From Candidatus Ventricola intestinavium (GTDB taxonomy: Bacteria; Bacillota; Clostridia; Christensenellales; Aristaeellaceae), in contig DVMG01000082.1 of NCBI GenBank assembly GCA_018715105.1, forward strand, positions 1-19,749: a stretch of DNA of 19,749 nt, given 5' to 3'. Positions 8,492-15,211 of the stretch are shown here, piece by piece. The notes below the pieces were generated by a model. It did no database searches. It saw only the letters and a list, made by a program, of their open reading frames with translations, and was not told the DNA's origin. Every line of letters begins with the position of its first letter. Position 1 is the first letter of the stretch. A program made the translations under genes and the position numbers.

Positions 8492-9348
8492 GCGTTTTCC
8501 TCCTGACCATGGAAAAGCTTGATGTGAAACCGCTCCCGGATCACCCGCATGACGCCGTCTTCATCGTTGCTGGGGGCGATGTGGCGCGCCAGGGCTTTGA
8601 GCGCGGGATGGGCGTTTGCCATGGCGTAGCTTTCGCCCACGCTGCTGAGCAGCTCACAGTCGTTCAGGTAGTCGCCAAAGGCCATGCACGCCTGGGGATC
8701 AATGTGAAAAAGCCTTTGCAGCGCACGCATGGCGCGGCCCTTGTTCACGCCGGGCTTCATCACATCGACCCAGTGTTCGCCGGAAAGGATCACGGGCAGG
8801 CGCGCGCCGAGCCGTGCCTGCAGAGCGGGCATCTCATGGGTCTGCGCGTCGCCCTCATCATAAAAGGCCACCTTGCACACATCGTCCGCCCCGCAGAAGG
8901 CGGAAAGATCCGAAACCTCCTGCACGCTGGGATAATACATGCGCGTATTCTGAATGAAAGCCGGCGATGCGCTCTCTTCCACGAGCGCCACATCCGCACG
9001 GCAGACGACGGGATAAACCCCTTCAAGGCCGCGCGCCGCTTCCAGAATGACCGGCAGGTCACGCGGCTCCAGCGGGTCGATCAGCAGGCGCTCTGCGCTG
9101 TGCATGACCAGCGCGCCGTTTTCACAGATGAAGAGCATGTCCCTTTCATAGGACTGCATGTCCCGGCGCAGCGCCGCATACTGCCGCCCGCTTGCCACGG
9201 CAAACAGGACGCCCTGCCGGCGAAGCGCGGCGAGCACGTCTCCCAATTCAGGCGGAAGGCGCTTGCGGCTGTCAAGCAGCGTGCCGTCCATATCGCAGGC
9301 GATCAGCCGAACCGGCGGCTGCGCCCCGGTTTTTCTCTCGTTTTCCAT
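8488..9348 (-). CDS. Cof-type HAD-IIB phosphatase
   Basis: A soluble HAD-superfamily hydrolase of 286 residues, the usual length for the Cof/YidA group, which dephosphorylate sugar phosphates and related metabolites. Motif I is CDMDGTLLDS (D19 nucleophile, D21 acid/base), motif II is VASGR (S53), the motif III lysine is in KPGVNKG (K203), and motif IV is FGDYLND (D226, D230). The C2-type cap lies between motifs II and III. The ATG at 9348 has GAAAGGAA upstream. An alternative GTG at 9426 directly abuts the acetyltransferase stop and would add 26 residues with an HPEK repeat, but no ribosome binding site precedes it. It sits in the glycosyltransferase operon, so it may act on a sugar-phosphate precursor. 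That link is inference. Confidence 0.9.
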   Translation of the reverse strand: MENERKTGAQPPVRLIACDMDGTLLDSRKRLPPELGDVLAALRRQGVLFAVASGRQYAALRRDMQSYERDMLFICENGALVMHSAERLLIDPLEPRDLPVILEAARGLEGVYPVVCRADVALVEESASPAFIQNTRMYYPSVQEVSDLSAFCGADDVCKVAFYDEGDAQTHEMPALQARLGARLPVILSGEHWVDVMKPGVNKGRAMRALQRLFHIDPQACMAFGDYLNDCELLSSVGESYAMANAHPALKALARHIAPSNDEDGVMRVIRERFHIKLFHGQEENA

Positions 9349-9364
9349 TCTTTCCTTTCTTCCA

Positions 9365-9412
9365 TCGGGGTGTTTCTCGGGGTGTTTCTCAGGGTGTTCC
9401 TCAGGCTGGGCT
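9365..9412. repeat. 12-bp tandem repeat between GNAT and HAD genes
   Basis: Three copies of a 12-bp unit (TCGGGGTGTTTC) run from 9365 to 9400. The first two are identical and the third differs by two bases. A degenerate fourth copy ends at 9412. The repeat lies in the 78-nt gap before the phosphatase ATG. If translation began upstream at 9426 it would encode an HPEK-type repeat. Confidence 0.85.
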
Positions 9413-9426
9413 CTCGGGCTGGTCAC

Positions 9427-10014
9427 TCAGGTTGCTTGTTCGGGGGCGGGCCGGCCGTCGCTTTTGAGGATGGCATACAGCGCCACATCCACAAAACGCC
9501 CCTTGTTATAAAGACGCTGGCGAAGCACGCCTTCCTTGCGCATGCCGCATTTTTCCATCACACGTCCGGAAGCGGGGTTGTCAAGCTCATGCTGGGCCTC
9601 AATGCGGTTGATTTCCATGCTTGAAAAAGTGTAGTCGATCACGCGCCGGAGCGCCTCGGTCATGTAACCGCCGTTCCACAGCCAGCGTGCCAGCGAATAG
9701 CCAACCTCCACGCTCGCATTGTCCAGGCTGTAGTCCATATAGCCGATGGTTCCCACCAGGCGGCCGCTTTTCTTTTCTTCGATGCCCCAGCTTGACGGTT
9801 CATCCTGCCTGTAACGGCGCAGCATGTAGCGGCAGTATTCCCGCGCCTCGCTCACATCGCGCTGAGCGGGCCAGAGCACGTGCCGCGCAACCTCGGCATC
9901 GCAGCTGTAGGCAAAAATATCCTTCGCATCCCGCATGGAGATCCGGCGAAGGATGAGCCGGGGCGTCTCCAGCGTGGGCATGGAAAACATGCCGTAGGCA
10001 TTGGGCTTAAACAT
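9427..10014 (-). CDS. GNAT-family N-acetyltransferase (RimJ/RimL type)
   Basis: A 195-residue GNAT acetyltransferase of the RimJ/RimL-like class (Acetyltransf_3). It starts with the typical LETPRLILRR (residues 15-24). It continues with a W-G-I strand and LVGTIGYMDY (about 86-95), VEVGYSLAR (102-110) and the acetyl-CoA-binding motif A region WNGGYMTEAL (113-122). It ends with RIEAQHELDNPASGRVMEKCGM (138-158), the conserved segment that runs from ALDNxAS to the KxGF position. Members acetylate ribosomal-protein termini, amino sugars or small amines, and the substrate cannot be told here. A GTG at 10020 is an alternative start. I chose the ATG at 10014, with GGAG five bases before it. It follows the small membrane-protein gene after 20 nt. 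Confidence 0.9.
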   Translation of the reverse strand: MFKPNAYGMFSMPTLETPRLILRRISMRDAKDIFAYSCDAEVARHVLWPAQRDVSEAREYCRYMLRRYRQDEPSSWGIEEKKSGRLVGTIGYMDYSLDNASVEVGYSLARWLWNGGYMTEALRRVIDYTFSSMEINRIEAQHELDNPASGRVMEKCGMRKEGVLRQRLYNKGRFVDVALYAILKSDGRPAPEQAT

Positions 10015-10034
10015 GGCCACTCCACTCCCGCGCG

Positions 10035-10190
10035 TCAGAGCGCGCGCCCCTCGTTGTCAGATTCGGTGACAGCGCGCATGCCGCCGCCCGGAGCCCGGCC
10101 CTCTTTCACACCCCGAAAGATCATCAGCGCTCCGGTGAACACGATCATGCCGATCACGGCGATATAAAAAACCCGCAGGATTCTTTTCAT
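10035..10190 (-). CDS. Small single-span membrane protein, 51 aa
   Basis: A short open reading frame with a strong ribosome binding site (AAAGGAGG, ten bases before the ATG at 10190). It encodes 51 residues: a basic N-terminus (MKRILR), one hydrophobic span (about residues 7-25), then a polar tail with a GRAPGGG stretch and a DNEGRAL end. By charge, the N-terminus should face the cytoplasm. A GTG three codons upstream is a possible alternative start. It is the first gene after the strong promoter at 10421-10450 and lies just before the acetyltransferase gene, so it heads the operon. I do not recognise a family. It may be an accessory subunit or regulator of the membrane enzymes downstream, but nothing in the sequence proves that. 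Confidence 0.72.
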   Translation of the reverse strand: MKRILRVFYIAVIGMIVFTGALMIFRGVKEGRAPGGGMRAVTESDNEGRAL

Positions 10191-10414
10191 GGCATGCACG
10201 CCTCCTTTCTCGTCTCAGACCCTTGGGAAGGCTCTTCTCCTCTCGCGGGATGGCGCCTTCCGGTCAATTTGGATGCATTCTTTTGGATGCATTCTTTTAA
10301 AAGAAGAACCGGCCGGATTTCACAGGGAAGTGCGCTCCTGGAAGCCGCACAGAGTCTCCCGCCGTTTTGATTTAGATCAGGTCCGAACCAAACGCGGCAT
10401 CGCGGGCGCTCTCT
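10191..10414 (-). promoter_or_regulatory. Long leader of the glycosyltransferase operon with several hairpins
   Basis: About 220 nt separate the predicted transcription start (near 10414) from the first gene. Read on the minus strand, I see four notable structures. A GTGCG/CGCAC stem (10330-10350 region) sits inside a GGGA/TCCC closing pair. A 14-bp perfect palindrome lies at 10292-10305. An ACCGG/CCGGT pair (10308-10312 with 10260-10264) encloses the tandem repeat. A 7-bp GCCTTCC/GGAAGGC stem joins 10255-10261 with 10226-10232. None is followed by a T-tract, and the signatures I know for TPP, SAM, lysine, T-box or guanidine-I elements do not fit in full. No credible gene lies here. It may be a structured regulatory leader of unknown type, or simply a long untranslated region. 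Confidence 0.4.
10271..10298. repeat. Perfect 14-bp tandem duplication in the operon leader
   Basis: GGATGCATTCTTTT occurs twice head to tail (10271-10284 and 10285-10298) with no mismatch. The second copy runs into a perfect palindrome TTCTTTTAAAAGAA (10292-10305). It lies in the untranslated leader of the leftward operon. Confidence 0.93.
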
Positions 10415-10420
10415 GCGTGT

Positions 10421-10450
10421 ATTATATTCGCACCGAACCGCACGTGTCAA
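10421..10450 (-). promoter_or_regulatory. Consensus sigma-A promoter of the leftward operon
   Basis: On the minus strand, a perfect TTGACA (10450-10445) and a perfect TATAAT (10426-10421) are separated by 18 bp. It lies 58 bp downstream of the aminopeptidase stop codon and points toward the small membrane-protein gene. It probably drives the whole acetyltransferase-phosphatase-glycosyltransferase string. An inverted repeat (TTCGGGC at 10463-10469 and GCCCGAA at 10487-10493) just upstream has no T-tract. It could weakly end aminopeptidase transcription or bind a regulator. Confidence 0.9.
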
Positions 10451-10507
10451 TGTTTCCGGGGCTTCGGGCCGCCCGGCAAAACCGATGCCCGAAAAATGGA
10501 AAGAGAA

Positions 10508-11824
10508 TCATTCGATGGCATATTCGCCGTCGCCGTGGGGGAGGATGTTCGCGCCGTAAAATGCGGTGAGCGCACGGATCATATGCGCCACATCCTGCGT
10601 ACCGGCCGTCTCATAGCACGAATGCATGGCAAGCTGCGCCAGACCAATATCCACGGTGTTCATCGACACGTGCGTGTTGGCGATGTTGCCCAGCGTGGAA
10701 CCGCCCGCCACATCCGAACGGTTGGAAAAATGCTGCACCGGCACGCCGGCATGCGCCAGGATTTCGCTGAAGATGGCCTGCGACACGGCGTCGGTGGTGT
10801 ATTTCTGGTTGGCGTTGTGTTTGATGACCACACCGCCGTTCATAAACGCGCGGTTCAGGCTGTCATACTTTTCCGGATGATTGGGGTGCACGGCGTGTGC
10901 ATTGTCCGCCGAGACCATGAAGCTGGAGCTGACCGCCGCGCGGGCTTGCGCATCTTCCATGCCCAGGGCCGCGCATACGCGCGCGAGCACATCGCCAAGC
11001 AGCGTGGAATCCGCCCCCTGTTTGGAACCGCTGCCCACCTCTTCGTTGTCCAGCATGGCCCATACGTTTACATGCCCACGAGCGGGCGCGGCAAGGAAGG
11101 CCTGCAGGGAGGTGTAGGCGCACTCCAGGTCGTCAATGCGCGGACAGGAGAAGAATTCATTCCCGGCACCCCATACGCTTCCCGGCATGCGGTTATAAAG
11201 GAAAAGATCGCTGGAGACGACGTCTGCCTCCCCAGCCCCGCAGGCGCGGGCGATTTCGCGGGCAAGCGCGCCCTTCGCCTCCGCGCCTGCGTATAGCGGA
11301 AGCAGATCGACCTGCGCGTTATAGCTGTAACCGTCGTTGACACTGCGGTTGAAGTGGATGGGCATGTTGGGAATGAGCAGCGCATCACGGCCAAAGTCAA
11401 CCAGCCGGGTCACAAGGCGGCCCTTCCGGCGCACAAGCGCACGGCCGGCGATGGAAAGCGGCCTGTCAAACCACGAGGACAGGATCATCCCGCCATAGCG
11501 CTCCACATCAAGACGGATGTAAGGCGCGCTGGAGGAATCCTCCGCGTTCGGCTTGAGCTTGAACATGGGGGAGTCGCTGTGGCTGGCGGCAATCTGAAAG
11601 TGGGAAAGCCCCTGCTCAGGCACGCAAAACGCCACCACGGCGGAGCGGTTGCGCGTCACATAGCAGCGGCTGCCGGGGGCAATGCGCCAGGGCGCACGCT
11701 CGTCAAGCCTTGTGAAGCCGGCGGCCTGAAGCCGGGTGCAGGTTTCCTCAACCGCGTGGAACGCGGTGGGGGCGTGGGCGACAAAGTCAAAAAAGCTTTG
11801 GACGGGGGAGCTGGGCGTATTCAT
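10508..11824 (-). CDS. M18 family aminopeptidase (aspartyl-aminopeptidase type)
   Basis: A cytosolic dinuclear-zinc aminopeptidase of 438 residues, the usual size for M18 (ApeB/DNPEP type), which removes N-terminal, often acidic, residues from peptides. The metal and catalytic residues of the family are all visible: HSDSP (H82, D84), PRIDDLE (D231), LDNEEVGS (E261, E262), SADNAHA (D307) and the C-terminal HSCYE (H401). The substrate-domain stretch SSWFDRPLSIAGRAL (116-130) is also typical. The ATG at 11824 is supported by AGGAGA eleven bases upstream. A start at 11893 would lie within a few bases of the predicted transcription start. It has its own promoter (11911-11939) and appears monocistronic. 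The upstream kinase genes may read through into it. The family is certain, the substrate preference is not. Confidence 0.96.
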   Translation of the reverse strand: MNTPSSPVQSFFDFVAHAPTAFHAVEETCTRLQAAGFTRLDERAPWRIAPGSRCYVTRNRSAVVAFCVPEQGLSHFQIAASHSDSPMFKLKPNAEDSSSAPYIRLDVERYGGMILSSWFDRPLSIAGRALVRRKGRLVTRLVDFGRDALLIPNMPIHFNRSVNDGYSYNAQVDLLPLYAGAEAKGALAREIARACGAGEADVVSSDLFLYNRMPGSVWGAGNEFFSCPRIDDLECAYTSLQAFLAAPARGHVNVWAMLDNEEVGSGSKQGADSTLLGDVLARVCAALGMEDAQARAAVSSSFMVSADNAHAVHPNHPEKYDSLNRAFMNGGVVIKHNANQKYTTDAVSQAIFSEILAHAGVPVQHFSNRSDVAGGSTLGNIANTHVSMNTVDIGLAQLAMHSCYETAGTQDVAHMIRALTAFYGANILPHGDGEYAIE

Positions 11825-11910
11825 GGCGGAAAATCTCCTGTTCTTGCAAGGGTTTTTGTTTCTCAGTGCATGTGTTCGTAGGGTTTCCCGCAAAAGCGGA
11901 TTTCAACATG

Positions 11911-11939
11911 ATTATACACGCTTTTTTCCGCTCGATCAA
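11911..11939 (-). promoter_or_regulatory. Promoter of the M18 aminopeptidase gene
   Basis: On the minus strand, TTGATC (11939-11934) and a perfect TATAAT (11916-11911) are spaced by 17 bp. The -35 box overlaps the stop codon of the sensor kinase gene. The transcript would start near 11904 and carry a small CCGC-TTTT-GCGG hairpin (11888-11899) close to its 5' end. Confidence 0.72.
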
Positions 11940-13345
11940 GCCTTTGAAACCGGCAGCGTCAGCATGCAGCAGGCGCCGCTGCGGTTGAGAAACTCGGCCC
12001 GGCCCCCATGGGCCATGGCGATTCTGCGCACCAGGTAAAGCCCCAGAATATGCGGGGAAGAGAAATCCTCCGCCGCGGAAGCGGAGGCGTCCTCCGGCGC
12101 ACCCAGCATGGCCAGAACCGCGGGCGGATAGCCGCGCCCGTCATCCCGGAGGGTGATGACAAACGCCGGCTGAGCCGTCAGGGACAGGCAAAGGGTGATC
12201 CGGCATCCCTGCGGATTGTGACGCGCACTGTTTGAAAGCAGGTTGTCGATGGCGCGGCGCAGGAGCGCCTTGTCACACGTGCATTTTGCGCCGGATGTGT
12301 CCGGCGCGATGTGAAGTTCCACGGTGCAGCCGGCGCCGGCCGGGCTGTCGCAGAAGGCGGCCACGCTCTCGCGCAGCAGGGCGGGAAGGCTCACGGACGC
12401 CATGCGAAGCGGCTCGGCATCGTATTGAAGCTTGGAGGTGAGGTTCAGATCCTCAATCAGCGAGCGGATTTTCTGCCCCTGCTCACTGATTGAGCCGGCC
12501 TTTCTGCGCTGTTCCGGCGTCAGGGCCGAATCATGGGCGAGTTCTTCCGCGTGCAGAAAGATGAGGGAGAGCGGCGTGCGGATGTCGTGCGAGACGCCGG
12601 CAATCCAGTTGGTGCGCGCGCGGTCGCGCCTGCTGATGATCTGATTCTGGCGGCAAAGAAGCGCGCTGGTGTGGTTGAGCTTTTCAGCCAGCTCGGCGGC
12701 CATGCCGTGTTCGGGCACACGCACGGCTTCCCCGCGGGCCAGGCTGTCGATGCCCTGCGCCACACCGCGAAGGCTGCGCGAGGCGCGCCAGCCGAGCAGC
12801 AGGCAGGCGGCAAACAGCACACTCAGATCGATCACAAGCGCGGGGCCCAGGCAGGCGAGCATGGCGTTGAACACATCGGTCCAGATGTAAAAATTATGCC
12901 GCGACAGGCTGCCGCGGGGCATCCCGGACACGAGTAGCCCGAAATCATTGATATAGACAAAGACGGGGTAATCATCCAGATACCAGCGGGTAAAGCCGGC
13001 CACCTGCGAGAGGGTGTAGGGATGATTCAGCGAATCGGGCAGATGATAGTGCCAAACGACGCGGCCCTCTTCATCCAGAAGCATGGACCATTCAAACCCG
13101 TATGTATCAAGCGGCTGGCTGGGCTGGGGAACGGGCGTGCCGTCCGAATCCAGAAAGAAGGAATCCGCCAGCTGGCGGATATCGCTCAGGGAGATGCTCT
13201 CAGCGGGAATCGATCCGTTCGCTGCCTGAACGCCGATATAAAGGACGATGCCAATGAAAAGCGCGGCGTTGACCAGGAACACCGCCAGCACGATGAGAAA
13301 AGCCGCGCCGATATAACGGCGAACCATCCGGGAAAAGGTCTTCAC
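11936..13345 (-). CDS. Two-component sensor histidine kinase
   Basis: A membrane sensor kinase of 469 residues. Two membrane spans (about 13-37 and 161-186) flank an extracytoplasmic sensor region of about 120 residues. A HAMP-like linker follows. The HisKA dimerisation domain has the phospho-acceptor H253 in GVSHDIRTPLS, and the HATPase domain has an N box (DNLLSNSARHNP, about 367-378) and a G1 box (DDGRGYP, 401-407). The G2 region reads HILGLYLVRR, with fewer glycines than the usual GxGLGL. The GTG at 13345 overlaps the response-regulator stop as GTGA and has GGAGG six bases before it. This beats the GTG at 13351, which touches the ribosome binding site. Its neighbours suggest it senses a cell-envelope-active peptide, as CprK does in C. 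difficile. This is inferred from the gene order. Confidence 0.93.
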   Translation of the reverse strand: MKTFSRMVRRYIGAAFLIVLAVFLVNAALFIGIVLYIGVQAANGSIPAESISLSDIRQLADSFFLDSDGTPVPQPSQPLDTYGFEWSMLLDEEGRVVWHYHLPDSLNHPYTLSQVAGFTRWYLDDYPVFVYINDFGLLVSGMPRGSLSRHNFYIWTDVFNAMLACLGPALVIDLSVLFAACLLLGWRASRSLRGVAQGIDSLARGEAVRVPEHGMAAELAEKLNHTSALLCRQNQIISRRDRARTNWIAGVSHDIRTPLSLIFLHAEELAHDSALTPEQRRKAGSISEQGQKIRSLIEDLNLTSKLQYDAEPLRMASVSLPALLRESVAAFCDSPAGAGCTVELHIAPDTSGAKCTCDKALLRRAIDNLLSNSARHNPQGCRITLCLSLTAQPAFVITLRDDGRGYPPAVLAMLGAPEDASASAAEDFSSPHILGLYLVRRIAMAHGGRAEFLNRSGACCMLTLPVSKA

Positions 13346-14058
13346 CGGCACACCTCCCCCACCAGCTTGTAGCCGATGCCGCGCACGGTCAGCAGAAAGC
13401 GGGGGTGGGAGGGATCCTCCTCCAGCTTTTCGCGCAGATGGCGGATGTGCACACCCAGGCTGTTTTCATAACCGTAATAGCCTTCGCCCCATACGGCTTC
13501 GCACAGCGCGTCATAGGTGACGATATGGCCGCGGTTTTCAAAGAGCTTTGTGAGCAGGGCGTGCTCCGTGGCCGTGAGCGCGGCCTGAGCGTTTCCCCGT
13601 GTGATTGTCGCATCCCCCAGATTGACATGGCATTCCCCCAGAGCAAAGGCCTGCATGCCCCCGCGCGCAAGCTCCGCGCGGTATGCGCGGCGCAGGATCA
13701 GCTGGATGCGCAGCAGAAGCTCCTGCATCAGGAAGGGCTTGGTCAGGTAGTCGTCCGCGCCAAGCCCCAGGCCGAAGAGCCGGTCGCTGTCGGCATCGCG
13801 CGCCGAGAGGAAGAGCGCCGGAACATCCGAATGCCGGCGAAATTCGCTGAGCAGCGAAAAACCATCCCCATCCGGCAGGTTGATATCCAGGACGATGAAG
13901 TCCGGATGCTCCCGGAGAAAGGCCTGCCGGGCCGAAGCCGCGCTGTCAGCCGTGGCGATATGGCGGTAGCCGGCCTCCCGAAGCGATTTTGACAAAAGCG
14001 CGAGCAGGTCGTGCTGATCATCCACGATCAAAAGCCGCGCGTCGGTGAGCGTCTGCAT
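13342..14058 (-). CDS. OmpR/PhoB-family response regulator
   Basis: A 238-residue DNA-binding response regulator. The receiver domain has the acidic pair D13-D14 (IVDDQ), the phosphorylation site D58 (FIVLDINLPDGDGF), the conserved Ser (LFLSAR) and K107 (LTKPF). The C-terminal winged-helix domain includes LTATEHALLTKLFENRG, VWGEGYYGYENSLGVHIRHLREKLE and VRGIGYKL, all typical of the OmpR/PhoB class. The ATG at 14058 has AAAGGGG seven bases upstream. An upstream in-frame start at 14106 lies above the -10 box and is rejected. It is translationally coupled to the kinase. It probably activates the divergent ABC transporter through the direct repeats at 14139-14155. Confidence 0.95.
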   Translation of the reverse strand: MQTLTDARLLIVDDQHDLLALLSKSLREAGYRHIATADSAASARQAFLREHPDFIVLDINLPDGDGFSLLSEFRRHSDVPALFLSARDADSDRLFGLGLGADDYLTKPFLMQELLLRIQLILRRAYRAELARGGMQAFALGECHVNLGDATITRGNAQAALTATEHALLTKLFENRGHIVTYDALCEAVWGEGYYGYENSLGVHIRHLREKLEEDPSHPRFLLTVRGIGYKLVGEVCR

Positions 14059-14094
14059 GAAAGCGCCCCTTTCACAAACATTCAGGATGCCATG

Positions 14095-14103
14095 ATTATA
14101 GCA
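14095..14103 (-). promoter_or_regulatory. Extended -10 promoter of the regulator-kinase genes
   Basis: On the minus strand, TGCTATAAT (14103-14095) is a perfect extended -10 box. No good -35 box lies 16-18 bp upstream, which is normal for extended -10 promoters. The start would be near 14088, about 30 nt before the response-regulator ATG. Confidence 0.7.
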
Positions 14104-14138
14104 CATCTTCGCTCACCTGCCCGCGGCTGAAAAACGGT

Positions 14139-14155
14139 TTAAGCCAATCTTAAGC
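14139..14155. promoter_or_regulatory. Probable response-regulator operator (11-bp direct repeat)
   Basis: TTAAGC occurs at 14139-14144 and again at 14150-14155, exactly one helical turn (11 bp) apart. That spacing is typical of tandem half-sites for OmpR/PhoB-family regulators. The repeats lie between the divergent regulator and transporter genes, about 32 bp upstream of the transporter -10 box. The function is inferred from spacing and location. Confidence 0.6.
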
Positions 14156-14186
14156 TGAGCGACAGGAAAAAGCAAGGCGCCAATGC

Positions 14187-14192
14187 TACACT
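14187..14192 (+). promoter_or_regulatory. -10 box of the ABC transporter operon
   Basis: TACACT preceded by TG one base upstream gives an extended -10-like box. The bases at the expected -35 position (14164-14169) do not match TTGACA, which suggests dependence on an activator. The 5' leader of about 90 nt contains a perfect 8-bp stem (CGGCGGAT at 14223-14230, ATCCGCCG at 14238-14245) without a T-tract. Confidence 0.5.
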
Positions 14193-14287
14193 TTCCCCTG
14201 TGCCGGGCGCGCGGCAGAAGCGCGGCGGATCTGCGGCATCCGCCGGGAAGCCGGCATGAAACATGGAAAAAGACAGGGAGTGAGCAC

Positions 14288-15211
14288 ATGGCCAATGCCA
14301 TCGAAACCCAAAAGCTGTGCAAAATGTATGGGGAATCCATGGTTGTAAACAGCGTGAATCTGGCGGTGCCGGAGGGCAGCGTATACGGCTTTATCGGCCC
14401 GAACGGCGCGGGGAAATCCACCACCATGAAGATGCTGCTCGGGCTGACGAAGCCAACGAGCGGCACCGTGACCCTGCTGGGCAAGCGGATGAGCGACCCA
14501 AACCGCCTGGAGCTGCTTACGCAGACGGGATCGCTGATCGAATCCCCTTCCTGCTATGGGCATCTGACGGCACAGGAAAACCTGAAAATTGCCGCGGATC
14601 TCAAGGGCGTATCGTATCAGGATATTGAGCGGGTGCTCCGAATCGTCCGGCTGCATGAGGAAAAGAAGCGCACGGTCAAGCAGTTTTCCCTGGGCATGCG
14701 CCAGCGGCTGGGAATCGCGCAGGCCCTGCTGGGAAGCCCCCGACTGCTGATCCTGGATGAACCCACCAACGGGCTTGACCCCGCCGGCATTCAGGAGATG
14801 CGCGAGCTGATCCACAGCCTGCCGGAACGGATGGGGGCGACTGTGCTGATTTCCAGCCACCTTCTGGGGGAACTCGAGCAGTTCATCGACCATGTGGGCG
14901 TCATCTCTCAGGGCAGGCTGCTGTTTCAGGGCGAGCTTTCCGAGCTGCACCGCCGCAGCCGCGCGCAGATTCTGCTGCGCGTGCTTGAAATGGACAAGGC
15001 GCGTCTGCTCCTGGCGGAAAACCATCTTCATGCCAAACCGCAGGAGGACGGCACGCTGCTGCTGCCGGCGCTGGAAGACGAGGCGCTTGCCGCGCTGGTG
15101 GCCATGCTGTGCGCTCAGGGCGTGGGCGTGGTGGGAGTGCAGCCCCAGGCCCGGACCCTGGAGGACATCTTCCTGAGCATGACGCACACGGAGGGAGGAC
15201 AGGCACTGTGA
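14288..15211 (+). CDS. ABC transporter ATPase, lantibiotic/bacitracin-resistance type
   Basis: A 307-residue ATP-binding subunit of a LanF/BcrA-type exporter, which removes peptide antibiotics from the membrane. It shows Walker A GPNGAGKST (37-45), signature FSLGMRQRLGIA (133-144), Walker B LLILDEPTNGLDP (153-165) and switch histidine H191 (ISSHLL). At the Q-loop position the sequence reads SLIESPSCYGHLTAQENL. A glutamate (E85) replaces the glutamine, and this E-loop is described for lantibiotic self-protection ATPases such as NukF. The ATG at 14288 has GGGAG upstream. The earlier start at 14183 would precede the transcription start. The two permease genes follow with overlapping or very close starts. 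Close relatives include CprA-like proteins. The substrate peptide is not known. Confidence 0.95.
   Translation: MANAIETQKLCKMYGESMVVNSVNLAVPEGSVYGFIGPNGAGKSTTMKMLLGLTKPTSGTVTLLGKRMSDPNRLELLTQTGSLIESPSCYGHLTAQENLKIAADLKGVSYQDIERVLRIVRLHEEKKRTVKQFSLGMRQRLGIAQALLGSPRLLILDEPTNGLDPAGIQEMRELIHSLPERMGATVLISSHLLGELEQFIDHVGVISQGRLLFQGELSELHRRSRAQILLRVLEMDKARLLLAENHLHAKPQEDGTLLLPALEDEALAALVAMLCAQGVGVVGVQPQARTLEDIFLSMTHTEGGQAL

Noticed and set aside
10370..10420. Possible TPP riboswitch fragment (CCTGATCT in the leader)
   Set aside because: Only one short match is present. The upstream CTGAGA part is missing and the expected spacing is not there.
10187..10450. 87-codon open frame on the minus strand across the operon leader
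   Set aside because: It begins at the -35 box, upstream of the predicted transcription start. It lacks a ribosome binding site and overlaps the well-supported 51-residue gene in another frame.
10463..10493. Inverted repeat TTCGGGC/GCCCGAA as terminator of the aminopeptidase gene
   Set aside because: No T-tract follows it on the minus strand, and the plus strand has As after it, so it does not meet the criteria for an intrinsic terminator.
14183..14287. Longer N-terminus for the ABC ATPase
   Set aside because: The extra residues would be read from before the predicted transcription start, show no similarity to the ATPase family, and a good ribosome binding site precedes the ATG at 14288.
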